Part shown: in pieces, positions 8,780 through 19,004 of the stretch
Position numbering within the stretch: position 1 is the first letter of the stretch
How the letters are laid out: each line of letters opens with the position of its first letter
From: Flavobacterium sp. K5-23
GTDB taxonomy: Bacteria; Bacteroidota; Bacteroidia; Flavobacteriales; Flavobacteriaceae
DNA length: 64,000 bases
Reading direction: 5' to 3'
Assembly: GCF_023278045.1 (NCBI RefSeq)
Contig: NZ_CP056783.1
Coordinates: 2,017,501 to 2,081,500 of the forward strand
Made by a program: the position numbers and the translations under genes
The notes under the pieces: model-generated
What the model was told of the DNA's origin: nothing
Seen by the model: only the letters and a program-made list of their open reading frames with translations
Databases searched by the model: none

Positions 8780-9335
8780 ATGAAAACATTTCTACTTACC
8801 CCCAGATTTTTTACCCTTGTTTTTTTAATTAGTAATTTATTTTTTGCCTCCGGGGCTTTTGGGCAGGCGACTGTCACTACGGATAAGGCAGATTATGCCC
8901 CAGGTGAAATTGTTACAATTTCGGGTACTGGATGGTATCCTAATGAAATGGTGTCTTTTACTTTAAAAGAAATTCCATCTATTGATGAAGCTCTTTTGAA
9001 TTTTACCGTTCAGGCAGATTCAAACGGTTCGTTAGTTTACAATCAATTTATGACACAACAACGTCATTTAGGTATCGCATTTTTAATGAGTGCTATAGGG
9101 AATTCTTCTGGTCTTACAGCAGAAAACCATTTTACGGACGCAACCTTTACAGTTAAAAATGGAGGTAATTGGAATTCAACACCTAATGTCTGGAACGAAA
9201 GCGGATTTCCTGGTGCAGGGGATTTCGTAACAGTAAACGATAAAAAAGCGGTTACATTAAATGCTAATGCGAGTGCTAATACTATAAATATTGCTGCAGT
9301 CCAAAGCGGAAGTGGTACTTCAAAAATTGAAGTTA
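8780..9335 (+). pseudogene. 5' fragment of IS-interrupted secreted MBG/YDG-repeat surface protein
   Basis: This is the first 185 codons of a giant secreted protein whose remainder lies at 10498-16721. The ATG at 8780 starts a clear signal peptide (core FFTLVFLISNLFFASG, cleavage after FGQ). I prefer it to the TTG at 8735, which would add 15 residues ahead of the signal. The mature start reads ATVTTDKADYAPGE, a beta-sandwich opening seen in large Bacteroidota adhesin-like proteins, then a GGNWN-containing segment. The frame runs from 9336 into IS630 sequence and stops at 9422-9424, so the actual product would be a 214-residue chimera of no evident use. Joining the two parts across the insertion restores a continuous frame (E-V-K-Q-Y-T-L-T-V). 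Confidence 0.85.
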
Positions 9336-9350
9336 TACCAAACACATGTA

Positions 9351-9887
9351 TTATATGGCCCAAATTTTATCTAAAAATACATAGCTATATCCACAGATAC
9401 TCATTACCTCTTTTTTGCTTGTAGCTTTTACGACATTAGTAATGAAATCTTCTACATCTTCCAATGAATTATAAAATTTATTAGAAAATTCTCGTTTGTA
9501 TTTTGCCCACATTTTTTCAGCGGGATTAAGTTCTGGACTATATGGTGGTAGAAAAACCAAAACAATATTTTCAGGAATGATTAATTTTTTTGCCTTATGA
9601 AACCTTCCATTATCCAGCACCATTATTTTGAGTTCTTTCGGATTTTCCTTTGAGAAATTATCTAAAAAAACTTGAAAATTATCAGCGTTGCAATGTGGGA
9701 GTATTAATTGAAAATGGTCTCCAGTTATGGGCGAAAAAGCTCCAGAAAGCCAAGTTGATTTAAAAACTTGTTGGAAAGCACAAATCGGCTTAACACTAAT
9801 AGCAGTAACTGATTTTCCGTTTCGAGTGAACAAACCAAAACGCGATTCATCTTGAAAATACAAGTTTACAGAGTCAAAATCACCCAC
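9351..9887 (-). CDS. IS630-family transposase, DDE catalytic part
   Basis: This 178-residue frame carries the DDE_3 core. The first Asp lies in LYFQDESRFGL, the second in IMVLDNGRFHKA, and the Glu in FLPPYSPELNPAEKMW, all typical of IS630. The only initiator is a GTG at 9887 inside the end of the upstream frame. In its own frame the sequence continues upstream to about 9930 with credible transposase residues (DFGRICQEIALNTV), before a stop. This suggests it is normally made by frameshifting from the upstream frame, or that the element carries a frameshift mutation. It ends beside the left terminal repeat. Confidence 0.88.
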   Translation of the reverse strand: MGDFDSVNLYFQDESRFGLFTRNGKSVTAISVKPICAFQQVFKSTWLSGAFSPITGDHFQLILPHCNADNFQVFLDNFSKENPKELKIMVLDNGRFHKAKKLIIPENIVLVFLPPYSPELNPAEKMWAKYKREFSNKFYNSLEDVEDFITNVVKATSKKEVMSICGYSYVFLDKIWAI

Positions 9888-10413
9888 CGTATTTAGTGCT
9901 ATTTCTTGACAGATTCGTCCGAAGTCTTTTTAAAAGAGATTCCCTGATCTTCGTCTTTTTGGCGTGACTTTTGCGGGCTACTTTTACACTTGATTTAAAA
10001 TTCCTGATGCAATAATAAAGCAACGTATTGTAATTGAAAGTCTTCCCTGATTCTTTTTCAATCCAATCTTTAAGCTCAACATAGCCTTGAAGTCCATTTT
10101 GAGGGTCGTTGAGTTTTGTTTCCAACATATTGTGTTCAATAGCATTAAAAGCCGACGGCTTAAAACCTGTTTTTTGATGCTTCATCAAACCCTCAATTCC
10201 AGAATTAAGGTATAATGTCCTCCAATTCTGAACGCTATTAGGGTCAACCACAGCTAATTTAGCAACCTCACGTTTAGAAATCCCTACTTTTTCGTTTTGC
10301 TTCAAAATCAGCAGAACTCTCAAACGTTGACCAATAAACGGAATAGATTGTTTGAGCAGATTTTTTATTTCTTTTTCGGTTTCCTTAATTACCAAAATTT
10401 TTGCATGCGCCAT
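9880..10413 (-). CDS. IS630-family transposase, N-terminal helix-turn-helix part
   Basis: This 177-residue frame starts from the ATG at 10413 (MAHAKILV). A TTG at 10464 would add 17 implausible residues from the terminal repeat zone. Residues about 25-70 form a helix-turn-helix (KREVAKLAVVDPNSVQNW), followed by a second winged segment typical of IS630 N-termini (GYVELKDWIEKESG). The frame ends at 9880, overlapping the DDE part by 8 bases. Near 9927-9936 the coding strand reads CTTTTAAAAAG. A +1 shift there would fuse ESLLK directly to DFGRICQE and the catalytic domain. That run is therefore either a programmed slip site or the site of a one-base insertion. Confidence 0.85.
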   Translation of the reverse strand: MAHAKILVIKETEKEIKNLLKQSIPFIGQRLRVLLILKQNEKVGISKREVAKLAVVDPNSVQNWRTLYLNSGIEGLMKHQKTGFKPSAFNAIEHNMLETKLNDPQNGLQGYVELKDWIEKESGKTFNYNTLLYYCIRNFKSSVKVARKSHAKKTKIRESLLKRLRTNLSRNSTKYGG

Positions 10414-10497
10414 GATTACTTTTATAATATAGTCCAAATATAACATAAAAAAACCAATTATCAAAATTGGTATATATTATATTTTCGTTTGGTATTA

Positions 10498-13400
10498 AAC
10501 AATATACTTTAACTGTTGGAAACAATTTAAATTTGACTTCTAGTGATGCAGATAATAAAATTGCAGAAATATCAGTAGATGATAGCGGTACAATTATAAC
10601 AAATAATTTAAATTTAAGTACAGGAACAAATGGTACTACACATTTAAATTTAAGTGGCGTTAATAGTAGACTTACTGTTTCTGGTGCAATTAATATAACT
10701 GGTACTAAAAACACCAATACGTTTTCAACAACTAGTATAGTTGAATACAACGGAGCTACTCAAAACGTGGTTAAATTCAATTCTATTTATGCTAATGTAG
10801 CTTTAAGTGGTTCGGGTGTTAAAACATTTGCAGCTACTCTTGCTATAAATGGTAGACTTACTATTAATAGTGGTGTAAAAGCAAAATTAAATGCTTTTAG
10901 TTCTACTGCAAATACATTAACATTAGGAGGAGTGAGTATGCCAGCCGGTACATATGGGGGTACAGATTCTGGCGCTACTAATATAATCACTGATTATTTT
11001 GAAGCGGGTCTTGGAATTTTGACCGTGGCTAATGGTCCGGCTAAAGTAAACCAGACAATAACGTTTACTAACCCAGGAACAAAGACTTATGGTGATGCTC
11101 CATTTAGCGTTTCCGCTACTGCGACGTCAGGCTTAGCTATTAGTTTCAGTATAGTTAGCGGTCCTGCCACAATCTCTGGGAATACAATAACAATTACCGG
11201 AGCTGGAAGTGTGGTAGTAAGAGCTGCACAGTCAGGTAATGCAAGTTATAACGCAGCGCCAAATGTAGATCAGAGTTTTACTGTAAATAAAGCTACACCA
11301 ACGATAAGTGTAACAGGAACCCAAACTTTTACTTATAACGGTTTAGCTCAAGGACCTGCAACGATTTCCTATAATGGGGATGGTAGCACTTCATTATTAT
11401 ATACAAATACAAACGGAACTGCCTATTCATCTGCTACTGCGCCTACAAATGCTGGTAGCTATCAGGTTGTAGCTAGTGCAACTGCAGGTGTTAATTATAA
11501 TGTTGCTGTTACTAGTGCACATACATTTACAATTAGTAAAGCAGCAACTGAAACAGTTGTTACTATCAATGATGCTCCGTTCACATACACAGGTTCGGTT
11601 ATTGAGCCAGCAACAGTAAGTTTAACAGGTGCTAATTTGAGTTTAACTCCAACAGCATCTTATTTAAATAACGTTGCTGCAGGTGTTAATACTGCTTCAG
11701 CAAGTTATACTTATGCTGAAAGTGCTAACCATTTAGGAAGTACACAAACTGTGATCTTTACAATCGGAAAAGCTACTGCTACTTTAACATTAACAAACTT
11801 AACAGGTCATACATATGATGCTACTTCAAAATCAGCTACGGCTTCTATAACTCCATCAGGAGTAACAGGAATAACTGTAACAGGTTCAGGAACAGATGCA
11901 GGAAGTTATCCGGTATCCGCTTCATTAACCAATGCTAACTATCAGGCTGAAGCAGTAACTGGTTCAATAGAAATCGGAAAAGCTACTGCTACTATAGCAA
12001 TCGTTGATTACTCAGCGGATTATGACACTTTTACTCATACAGCAAGTGGAACAGCTACAGGTGTTAACAGTACTGATTTATCGTCAGGTTTAAGTTTTGC
12101 AACTTCTCACACGAATGTACCTGGAGGTTCTACCAACTGGTCATTTGCAGGAGGGACAAACTATAATAATGCTAATGGTACAGCTAATGTAACTATTGGT
12201 AAGGCTACTGCTACTTTGGTATTAGGAAACTTAACAGGTCATACATATGATGCTACTTCAAAATCAGCTACGGCTTCTATAACTCCAGTGGGAGTAACAG
12301 GCGTAACTGTAAGTGGTTCAGGAATGAATGCAGGAGATTATCCAGCATCAGCGTCTTTAGACAATGCTAACTACACAGCTACGACAGTAAACGGTTCATT
12401 AGAAATTGGAAAAGCTACTGCTACTATAGCAATCGTTGATTACTCAGCGGATTATGACACTTTTGCTCATACAGCAAGTGGAACAGCTACAGGTGTTAAC
12501 AGTACTGATTTATCGTCAGGTTTAAGTTTTACAACTTCTCACACGAATGTACCTGGAGGTTCTACCAACTGGTCATTTGCAGGAGGGACAAACTATAATA
12601 ATGCTAATGGTACAGCTAATGTAACTATTGGTAAGGCTACTGCTACTTTGGTATTAGGAAACTTAACAGGTCATACATATGATGCTACTTCAAAATCAGC
12701 TACGGCTTCTATAACTCCAGTGGGAGTAACAGGAGTGACTGTAACAGGATCTGGAACAGATGCAGGAGATTATCCAGCATCAGCGTCTTTAGACAATGCT
12801 AACTACACAGCTACGACAGTAAACGGTTCAATAGAAATTGGAAAAGCTACTGCTACTATAGCAATCGTTGATTACTCAGCGGATTATGACACTTTTGCTC
12901 ATACAGCAAGTGGAACAGCTACAGGTGTTAACAGTACTGATTTATCGTCAGGTTTAAGTTTTGCAACTTCTCACACGAATGTACCTGGAGGTTCTACCAA
13001 CTGGTCATTTGCAGGAGGGACAAACTATAATAATGCTAATGGTACAGCTAATGTAACTATTGGTAAGGCTACTGCTACTTTGGTATTAGGAAACTTAACA
13101 GGTCATACATATGATGCTACTTCAAAATCAGCTACGGCTTCTATAACTCCAGTGGGAGTAACAGGAGTGACTGTAACAGGATCTGGAACAGATGCAGGAG
13201 ATTATCCAGCATCAGCGTCTTTAGACAATGCTAACTACACAGCTACGACAGTAAACGGTTCATTAGAAATTGGAAAAGCTACTGCTACTATAGCAATCGT
13301 TGATTACTCAGCGGATTATGACACTTTTGCTCATACAGCAAGTGGAACAGCTACAGGTGTTAACAGTACTGATTTATCGTCAGGTTTAAGTTTTGCAACT

Positions 13401-16400
13401 TCTCACACGAATGTACCTGGAGGTTCTACCAACTGGTCATTTGCAGGAGGGACAAACTATAATAATGCTAATGGTACAGCTAATGTAACTATTGGTAAGG
13501 CTACTGCTACTTTGGTATTAGGAAACTTAACAGGTCATACATATGATGCTACTTCAAAATCAGCTACGGCTTCTATAACTCCAGTGGGAGTAACAGGAGT
13601 GACTGTAACAGGATCTGGAACAGATGCAGGAGATTATCCAGCATCAGCGTCTTTAGACAATGCTAACTACACAGCTACGACAGTAAACGGTTCATTAGAA
13701 ATTGGAAAAGCTACTGCTACTATAGCAATCGTTGATTACTCAGCGGATTATGACACTTTTGCTCATACAGCAAGTGGAACAGCTACAGGTGTTAACAGTA
13801 CTGATTTATCGTCAGGTTTAAGTTTTGCAACTTCTCACACGAATGTACCTGGAGGTTCTACCAACTGGTCATTTGCAGGAGGGACAAACTATAATAATGC
13901 TAATGGTACAGCTAATGTAACTATTGGTAAGGCTACTGCTACTTTGGTATTAGGAAACTTAACAGGTCATACATATGATGCTACTTCAAAATCAGCTACG
14001 GCTTCTATAACTCCAGTGGGAGTAACAGGCGTAACTGTAAGTGGTTCAGGAATGAATGCAGGAGATTATCCAGCATCAGCGTCTTTAGACAATGCTAACT
14101 ACACAGCTACGACAGTAAACGGTTCATTAGAAATTGGAAAAGCTACTGCTACTATAGCAATCGTTGATTACTCAGCGGATTATGACACTTTTGCTCATAC
14201 AGCAAGTGGAACAGCTACAGGTGTTAACAGTACTGATTTATCGTCAGGTTTAAGTTTTACAACTTCTCACACGAATGTACCTGGAGGTTCTACCAGCTGG
14301 TCATTTGCAGGAGGGACAAACTACAATAATGCTTTAGGAACTGCAGCAATCGTAATCGGTAAAAAAGACATTACAGGTAGTTTCTCTGCAGAAAACAAAA
14401 TGTATGATGCAACAACTAATGCAGTAGTTACAACAAATAGTCGTGCATTAGTAGGAGTTATTGGAGCAGACGTTGTTTCATTAGAAGGTGGTACAGCAAC
14501 TTTTAACAACAAACATGTTGGTGATGGTAAAGCAGTAGCTTTAGAAGGTGCAACAATAACGGGTGCACAAGCAGCAAACTATAACTTAACTTCTGTCGCT
14601 ACTACAACTTCAGTAATAAGTGTAAGACTAATTAGTATAACAGCTCAGCAAGATACTAAGGTATACGATGGAACAACTAGTTCTTCAGTTTTACCTTTAA
14701 GAGATGCATTACAAGGAGTAGGAACAAGTGCAGATACATATAGTAATATTGCTTCTCAAACAACTGACAACAAGCACGTTGGAACATCTAAAGAGTTAAG
14801 TGCAAATGTTGCTACTATCAACGATGGTAATAATGGTTACAACTATTCGATTACTTATGTTACCAATAATACAGGTGTAATTACGAAGAAAAATGTTAGG
14901 GTTACTGCATTAGCTTATTCAAAAGTATATGACGGTAATATGATTTCTTCTAGAAAACCAGCATGTGATCCATTGGCCCCAGGTGATGTAGAAACAACGG
15001 TCATAAAACAAGATTATATGGATGCCTTAGTTGGTACGGGTAAAGTTTTAGTACCTAGTGGTTTAGTGATCAACGATGGAAATAATATGGGTGGTAATTA
15101 TACTATTGAGTATATTACTAAGCTAGAAGGAACAATTACTCCAGCTTCTACTACTACAACACTTATTACAAGTGCTGCAAGTGTTAGATTTATGGACATG
15201 TTTACCATGACAGCTCGTGTTGTACCTAACCATACTGCTACCGCTTTAACAGGTGCTGTTAAGTTTACAATCGGTTCATTTGAAATTACAGCTACTGCAC
15301 ACCCTGTGCCAGGTGCTACAGATGGTATGCTAGAAGCAACGGTAATAACACAATTGCCATCAACCATTGGTGTTGGAGATTATATTGTTGGAGCTGTTTT
15401 CACTAGTACAAACGAAAATTATTCAGGAAGTACGAGTGCAACTAAACCTTTGACAGTACTTCAGAAAAATGTTGATCCAATTGATGCAGATGGTTTCTAT
15501 ACAGGTCAAGTTTTTGCTTGGACTACAAGTGTTACTTCTAATTCAGGAACAGTTATGCTGGCTGCTGCGATTAAAGACAACAATGTTCCTGGTGGAGATG
15601 TACGTGGTGCGAGAATAACATTTGCTTATGTAAATGGGATGTCAATAACTCCAATACCTGGAGCTCAAAACTTACCAGTAGGTTTAATCGATATTAACGA
15701 TGGGTCTATAGGTGTGGCAAGTGCCATAGTACAAATGAGTATTGGAAATGCTGATGCCAATGAATTTAGAATTGCAGTAATTGTAAGTGGAGGATATAAA
15801 AATGATCCTTATGCTGCAAGATCTCAAACACAAGTATCTATTTCAAGACCATTACCTGGCGGATTTATTATGGGTGCTGGAAATGTAAGAAATGCAGATA
15901 TAAACGTAACTACAGGTGCAGGACCAACTGCTTCAACTTCTTATGCTACATCAGGTTTGATTAAAGGTGAAGCAAATACATTAACACGCTTCTCTTTTGA
16001 TGTTAAGTATAATAAATCTTTAAAAAACCCTCAAGGGAAGGCCAAAATTTATTTTACAAGTAATTATAATAGATTTGGAATACTTGATGGTGAGAATCAT
16101 TATTATGAAATTGCGAGTAATGCTATTGCAGGCTTGAATCTTCAAAATGTAAACGCAACGTTTACAAGTAAGGCCAATTTAAATGAGATCCTTAAAGATG
16201 GAACTAGTGTTGCTATTGAGGGTGGTGCATCATTTGAATTAAAAATGAGAGATGGTGGTATAACTACATCAAGTCCAATTGATGAAATAGGAATCACTTT
16301 GTATCGTAAAGCTGGAGGAATTTGGTACTCAAATAGTTTCAACGCAACAAATGCTACAACTGTAAATAAATTAATTTTTAATGGTGAAATTAATGTTGTT

Positions 16401-16721
16401 GGTGGTGGTGGTTCATTAGTAGCTAAACAAGCTACAGTGAAAAATGAAACTATAAAAGAGCCATTGGCTGTAGTAGCTTCAGAAATCAAAGTAATAGCCT
16501 ACCCAAATCCATCTTTCAATCAATTTACATTAGCTATAGAAGGAGGAAGCGGTGAGAAAGTAGAAGTACAGGTTTACGACTTACTAGGTAGATTAGTGAA
16601 ACACATTGAAAAAAGTAATGATCAAGCTATCCAGTTTGGTGAAGATTTGCAATCAGGAACGTATATAACTATTATTAGTCAAGGAACGAACCGCAAAACA
16701 GTTCGATTAATTAAACAGTAA
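10498..16721 (+). pseudogene. 3' portion of IS-interrupted MBG/YDG-repeat surface protein with T9SS sorting domain
   Basis: About 2,070 codons remain open and intact but have lost their signal peptide to the insertion. In order they encode a beta-helical-like segment (NLNLS repeats) to about 11030 and two divergent MBG-like domains to about 11760. Twelve alternating MBG-like units of about 72 residues (GHTYDATSKS type and VDYSADYDTF type) follow to 14360. Then come three YDG-type domains (MYDATTN, KVYDGTTSSS, KVYDGN), an Ig-like domain, a C-terminal globular region and a type A T9SS sorting domain (16490-16718, AYPNPSFNQF to VRLIKQ). An intact protein would be exported by Sec, then by T9SS to the cell surface. 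An open frame could begin at a TTG at 10467 inside the IS, but that is not a natural start. Size and repeats suggest an adhesin. Confidence 0.88.
11768..14360. repeat. Tandem array, six 432-bp units, coding
   Basis: Identical anchor sequence (tcgttgattactcagcgg) recurs at 12001, 12433, 12865, 13297, 13729 and 14161, exactly 432 bp (144 codons) apart. Each unit encodes two MBG-like domains of about 72 residues. Units are nearly identical at DNA level except the first A-type domain (11768-11984), which has diverged. Two linked variants, GSGMNAG followed by SFTTSH, occur near the beginning and again at the end of the array, with GSGTDAG/SFATSH between them. Confidence 0.93.
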
Positions 16722-16746
16722 TAGATTTAAATAACCCTAAAGCAAA

Positions 16747-16780
16747 AGCCAGTTCGATTCAATTCGAACTGGCTTTTTTT
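16747..16780 (+). terminator. Rho-independent terminator of the surface-protein gene
   Basis: An 11-bp stem, AGCCAGTTCGA (16747-16757) with 16764-16774, has a six-base loop and runs into seven T. It lies 26 bases after the stop and before the convergent cysM. Confidence 0.9.
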
Positions 16781-16810
16781 GGTTTTATGACTTTTAGTGA
16801 ATAAAATTTT

Positions 16811-17698
16811 TTAATCAAACAAATCCGAGGATAAATAACGATCTCCTCGATCACAAATTATGGCAACCACAACCCCTGATTCCAATTCATTGGCCACTTT
16901 TATAGCTGTAGCAACGGCACCGCCGCTGCTCATTCCTGCAAAAATCCCTTCCTCGAGTGCCAATCTCTTTGTCATATCTCGAGCTTCCTGTTCGCTTACT
17001 TCCATAATGCGATCCACTTTTGAGGGATTAAAAATTTTAGGCAGGTATTCCTGGGGCCATTTTCTAATTCCTGGAATTTGGGAGCCATCTGCCGGTTGTG
17101 CACCTATGATTTGAATGTTAGGATTTTGTTCTTTCAAGTAAGTTGATGTCCCCATAATTGTTCCTGTAGTCCCCATAGCCGAGACAAAATGTGTAACAGT
17201 TCCTTGGGTGTCATTCCATATCTCTGGCCCTGTAGTTTTATAATGTGCTTTCCAGTTGTCGTCATTGGCAAACTGATTTAACATAAAATAACCACCTTCG
17301 GCTACTTTTTTGTCGGCATAATCTCTGGATCCAATAATCCCTTCGCTTGCTGGAGTTAAAATAACCGTTGCCCCATAAGCACGCATTGTCTGGGTGCGCT
17401 CTTTGGTCGAGTTTTCAGGTAGTACAAGTTCTATTTCTAGATTTAATAACTGGGCAATCATAGCCAGTGCAATTCCGGTGTTACCACTGGTGGCTTCGAT
17501 GAGCTTATCTCCTTTTTTAATATCCCCTCTTTCTAAGGCGGAAACAATCATATTATAAGCTGCTCTGTCTTTTACACTACCTCCAGGATTGTTGCCTTCG
17601 AGTTTCAATAAAAGTTTTACGTTTTTGTTTTCTATTAAATTGGTAGTTTCCACTAATGGTGTATTTCCAATTAGTTTTAATAATTTTTGAGGATTCAT
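16811..17698 (-). CDS. cysM: Cysteine synthase, CysM type
   Basis: This is a PLP-dependent O-acetylserine sulfhydrylase of 295 residues, which makes cysteine from O-acetylserine and sulfide (or thiosulfate) in the cytoplasm. The PLP lysine is K43 in GGSVKDRAAY, the substrate loop is EATSGNTGIA, and the phosphate-binding loop is MGTTGTIMGTS. Length, the absence of a C-terminal extension and the motif AQPADGSQIPGI favour CysM over CysK. It starts one base after the stop of cysE, so the two are co-transcribed and probably translationally coupled. Serine acetylation and sulfide incorporation are thus encoded as one unit. Confidence 0.93.
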   Translation of the reverse strand: MNPQKLLKLIGNTPLVETTNLIENKNVKLLLKLEGNNPGGSVKDRAAYNMIVSALERGDIKKGDKLIEATSGNTGIALAMIAQLLNLEIELVLPENSTKERTQTMRAYGATVILTPASEGIIGSRDYADKKVAEGGYFMLNQFANDDNWKAHYKTTGPEIWNDTQGTVTHFVSAMGTTGTIMGTSTYLKEQNPNIQIIGAQPADGSQIPGIRKWPQEYLPKIFNPSKVDRIMEVSEQEARDMTKRLALEEGIFAGMSSGGAVATAIKVANELESGVVVAIICDRGDRYLSSDLFD

Positions 17699-17699
17699 A

Positions 17700-18488
17700 T
17701 TATCGGATCTCTTTAATTTTTACTTCAGTTGTTGTGGTATTTAATACCATTGATTTAGCAGGAATGGATTTGGTAACCCAAGCATTTCCACCAATTACAC
17801 TATTTTTTCCTATTACGGTTTCTCCTCCCAGAATAGTTGCATTGGCATAAATGCAAACGTTTTTCTCCACGGTAGGGTGTCTTTTAGTGTTTTTCATATC
17901 CTTGTTCACACTCAACGCTCCTAGAGTTACCCCTTGATAAATTTTCACGTTTTTTTCGATAATCGTAGTTTCACCTATTACGATTCCTGTTGCATGATCA
18001 ATAAAGAAAGGAGAAGCTATGGTTGCTCCTGCATGAATGTCGGTTCCGGTTATGCGATGGGCATATTCACTCATTAATCTGGAGAACAATAATAGATCCA
18101 ATAGATATAATTCGTGGCTTAAACGGTAAATGGCAATAGCATAAAATCCGGGGTAGGCTAGATAGACCTCTTCAATACTGTTAGAAGCAGGATCGTTTTC
18201 CAGGATGTATTGCGCATCTTGATTTAACTGCTCTAATACTGATGGCAATTTTGCCAAATATTGATCCCAAATAGAATCGCAAATTCCTTTTGGTTTTTTG
18301 CAGGCGATTACTGAGATTTCTTTAAATTGTCTCTCCAGTTCATCGATGCTTTCGCTAAGAGGAGCATTCGAATCAAAAAGTGTAAAGAATAATTTTTCAG
18401 CAAAAGCTTCTGTTTTTGTTTTGATTCCATAATTAATGGAAAAATGGCTCTTTAAGGAGCTAATATTTTTGATAATCAGATCTTTCAT
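17700..18488 (-). CDS. cysE: Serine O-acetyltransferase
   Basis: This is a 262-residue CysE/EpsC-type enzyme that acetylates serine with acetyl-CoA, the first committed step of cysteine synthesis. An alpha-helical N-terminal domain (about 1-130) precedes a left-handed beta-helix of hexapeptide repeats (about 135-255). The beta-helix carries the active-site region IHAGATIASPFFIDHATGI and the loop GVTLGA. The C-terminal tail is short and lacks an obvious terminal Ile of the E. coli type, though it ends in KEIR. It is directly followed by cysM, one base later. A candidate promoter and a palindromic repeat lie in the 5' region. Confidence 0.93.
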   Translation of the reverse strand: MKDLIIKNISSLKSHFSINYGIKTKTEAFAEKLFFTLFDSNAPLSESIDELERQFKEISVIACKKPKGICDSIWDQYLAKLPSVLEQLNQDAQYILENDPASNSIEEVYLAYPGFYAIAIYRLSHELYLLDLLLFSRLMSEYAHRITGTDIHAGATIASPFFIDHATGIVIGETTIIEKNVKIYQGVTLGALSVNKDMKNTKRHPTVEKNVCIYANATILGGETVIGKNSVIGGNAWVTKSIPAKSMVLNTTTTEVKIKEIR

Positions 18489-18648
18489 CTCGATTATAGG
18501 ATTGAATTAGTAAATGAAAAGAATAAATGTAGGTTGTTTTTTAGAGACAGCAACAACACTTGTACAAAGAAATTTGTAGAATGTAGTGGGGTAATAGGTG
18601 TTTGTTGTCTGTTGACATAAAAATAGGTGTTCCAATAAAAAACAGCCA

Positions 18649-18681
18649 CAAAGATATTGAACTATTTTGAGCTAACGTCAA
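18649..18681 (-). promoter_or_regulatory. Candidate promoter of cysE-cysM
   Basis: On the minus strand, a -33 type TTG (18679-18681) is followed after 22 bases by TATCTTTG (18649-18656), matching the Bacteroidota -7 box TAnnTTTG. The implied leader to the cysE ATG is about 155 bases. The call rests on consensus match only. Confidence 0.35.
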
Positions 18682-18729
18682 GATAATTGAATGTCTTCTA
18701 ATAGAATAGTGTATTTTTTTAAAATCAAT

Positions 18730-18791
18730 GCAAATCAAGGGTTGAAAGCCTGTATTTAGTGCCGATAGGCACATTCGAACCCTTGATTCGT
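18730..18791. repeat. REP-like palindrome, simple form
   Basis: Outer arms AATCAAGGGTT and AACCCTTGATT enclose AAAGCCTGTATTTAGTGCC and an inner GTGCC/GGCAC stem. The same outer and inner sequences recur at 61075-61276, where further palindromes are inserted. The 516-base stretch 18489-19004 otherwise holds only the candidate promoter and AT-rich sequence. Confidence 0.8.
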
Positions 18792-19004
18792 ATAATCGAA
18801 CTTTTTTAAAGGTATTTGGCATTCCTTTTTCCATTGGATTGAAAAGCAAAGTAACATAAACTATCCAGCAAGAATTAAATCAAATAAACCCAAAGCTTTA
18901 GAATAGTTTGTTACAAATGGAATCGCATGTACTAACATCTTTACATAAAAGATATTAGCTAGACAAAATAGGGGTAAAGCTTTATTCCTTTTAATAAATT
19001 TAGA

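Larger units (their letters stand above)
9336..10494 (-). mobile_element. IS630-family insertion sequence, about 1159 bp
   Basis: The element interrupts the surface-protein gene. Its two ends share the inverted terminal sequence ATACCAAAC (9335-9343) and GTTTGGTAT (10487-10495), with further imperfect complementarity inside. The trinucleotide TTA stands directly outside each end (9333-9335 and 10495-10497). Removing the element plus one TTA rejoins the host gene in frame. The classic IS630 TA duplication (TA at 9336-9337 and 10493-10494) would leave the gene out of frame. The element carries two overlapping minus-strand frames encoding the helix-turn-helix and DDE parts of the transposase. 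Confidence 0.88.

Noticed and set aside
9336..10494. Composite transposon or passenger genes in the insertion
   Set aside because: Length and two overlapping transposase frames account for the entire element; there is no room for a passenger gene.
10467..10497. TTG start of the 3' surface-protein frame inside the IS
   Set aside because: The codons lie in the terminal repeat of the IS; no export signal would precede the protein, so it is not a true start.
10385..10990. Minus-strand frames within the surface-protein gene (10385-10750 and 10787-10990)
   Set aside because: Complementary strand of the Thr/Ala/Gly-rich coding sequence; products are low-complexity and without motifs.
11768..14360. 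Possible CRISPR array or satellite because of the regular spacing
   Set aside because: Units are 432 bp, continuous in one reading frame and encode MBG-like domains, without short repeats and unique spacers.
18541..18849. 102-residue minus-strand open frame between cysE and the hybrid kinase
   Set aside because: It spans the REP-like palindrome and a candidate promoter, has an unlikely composition (many Cys at one end) and matches no family I know.
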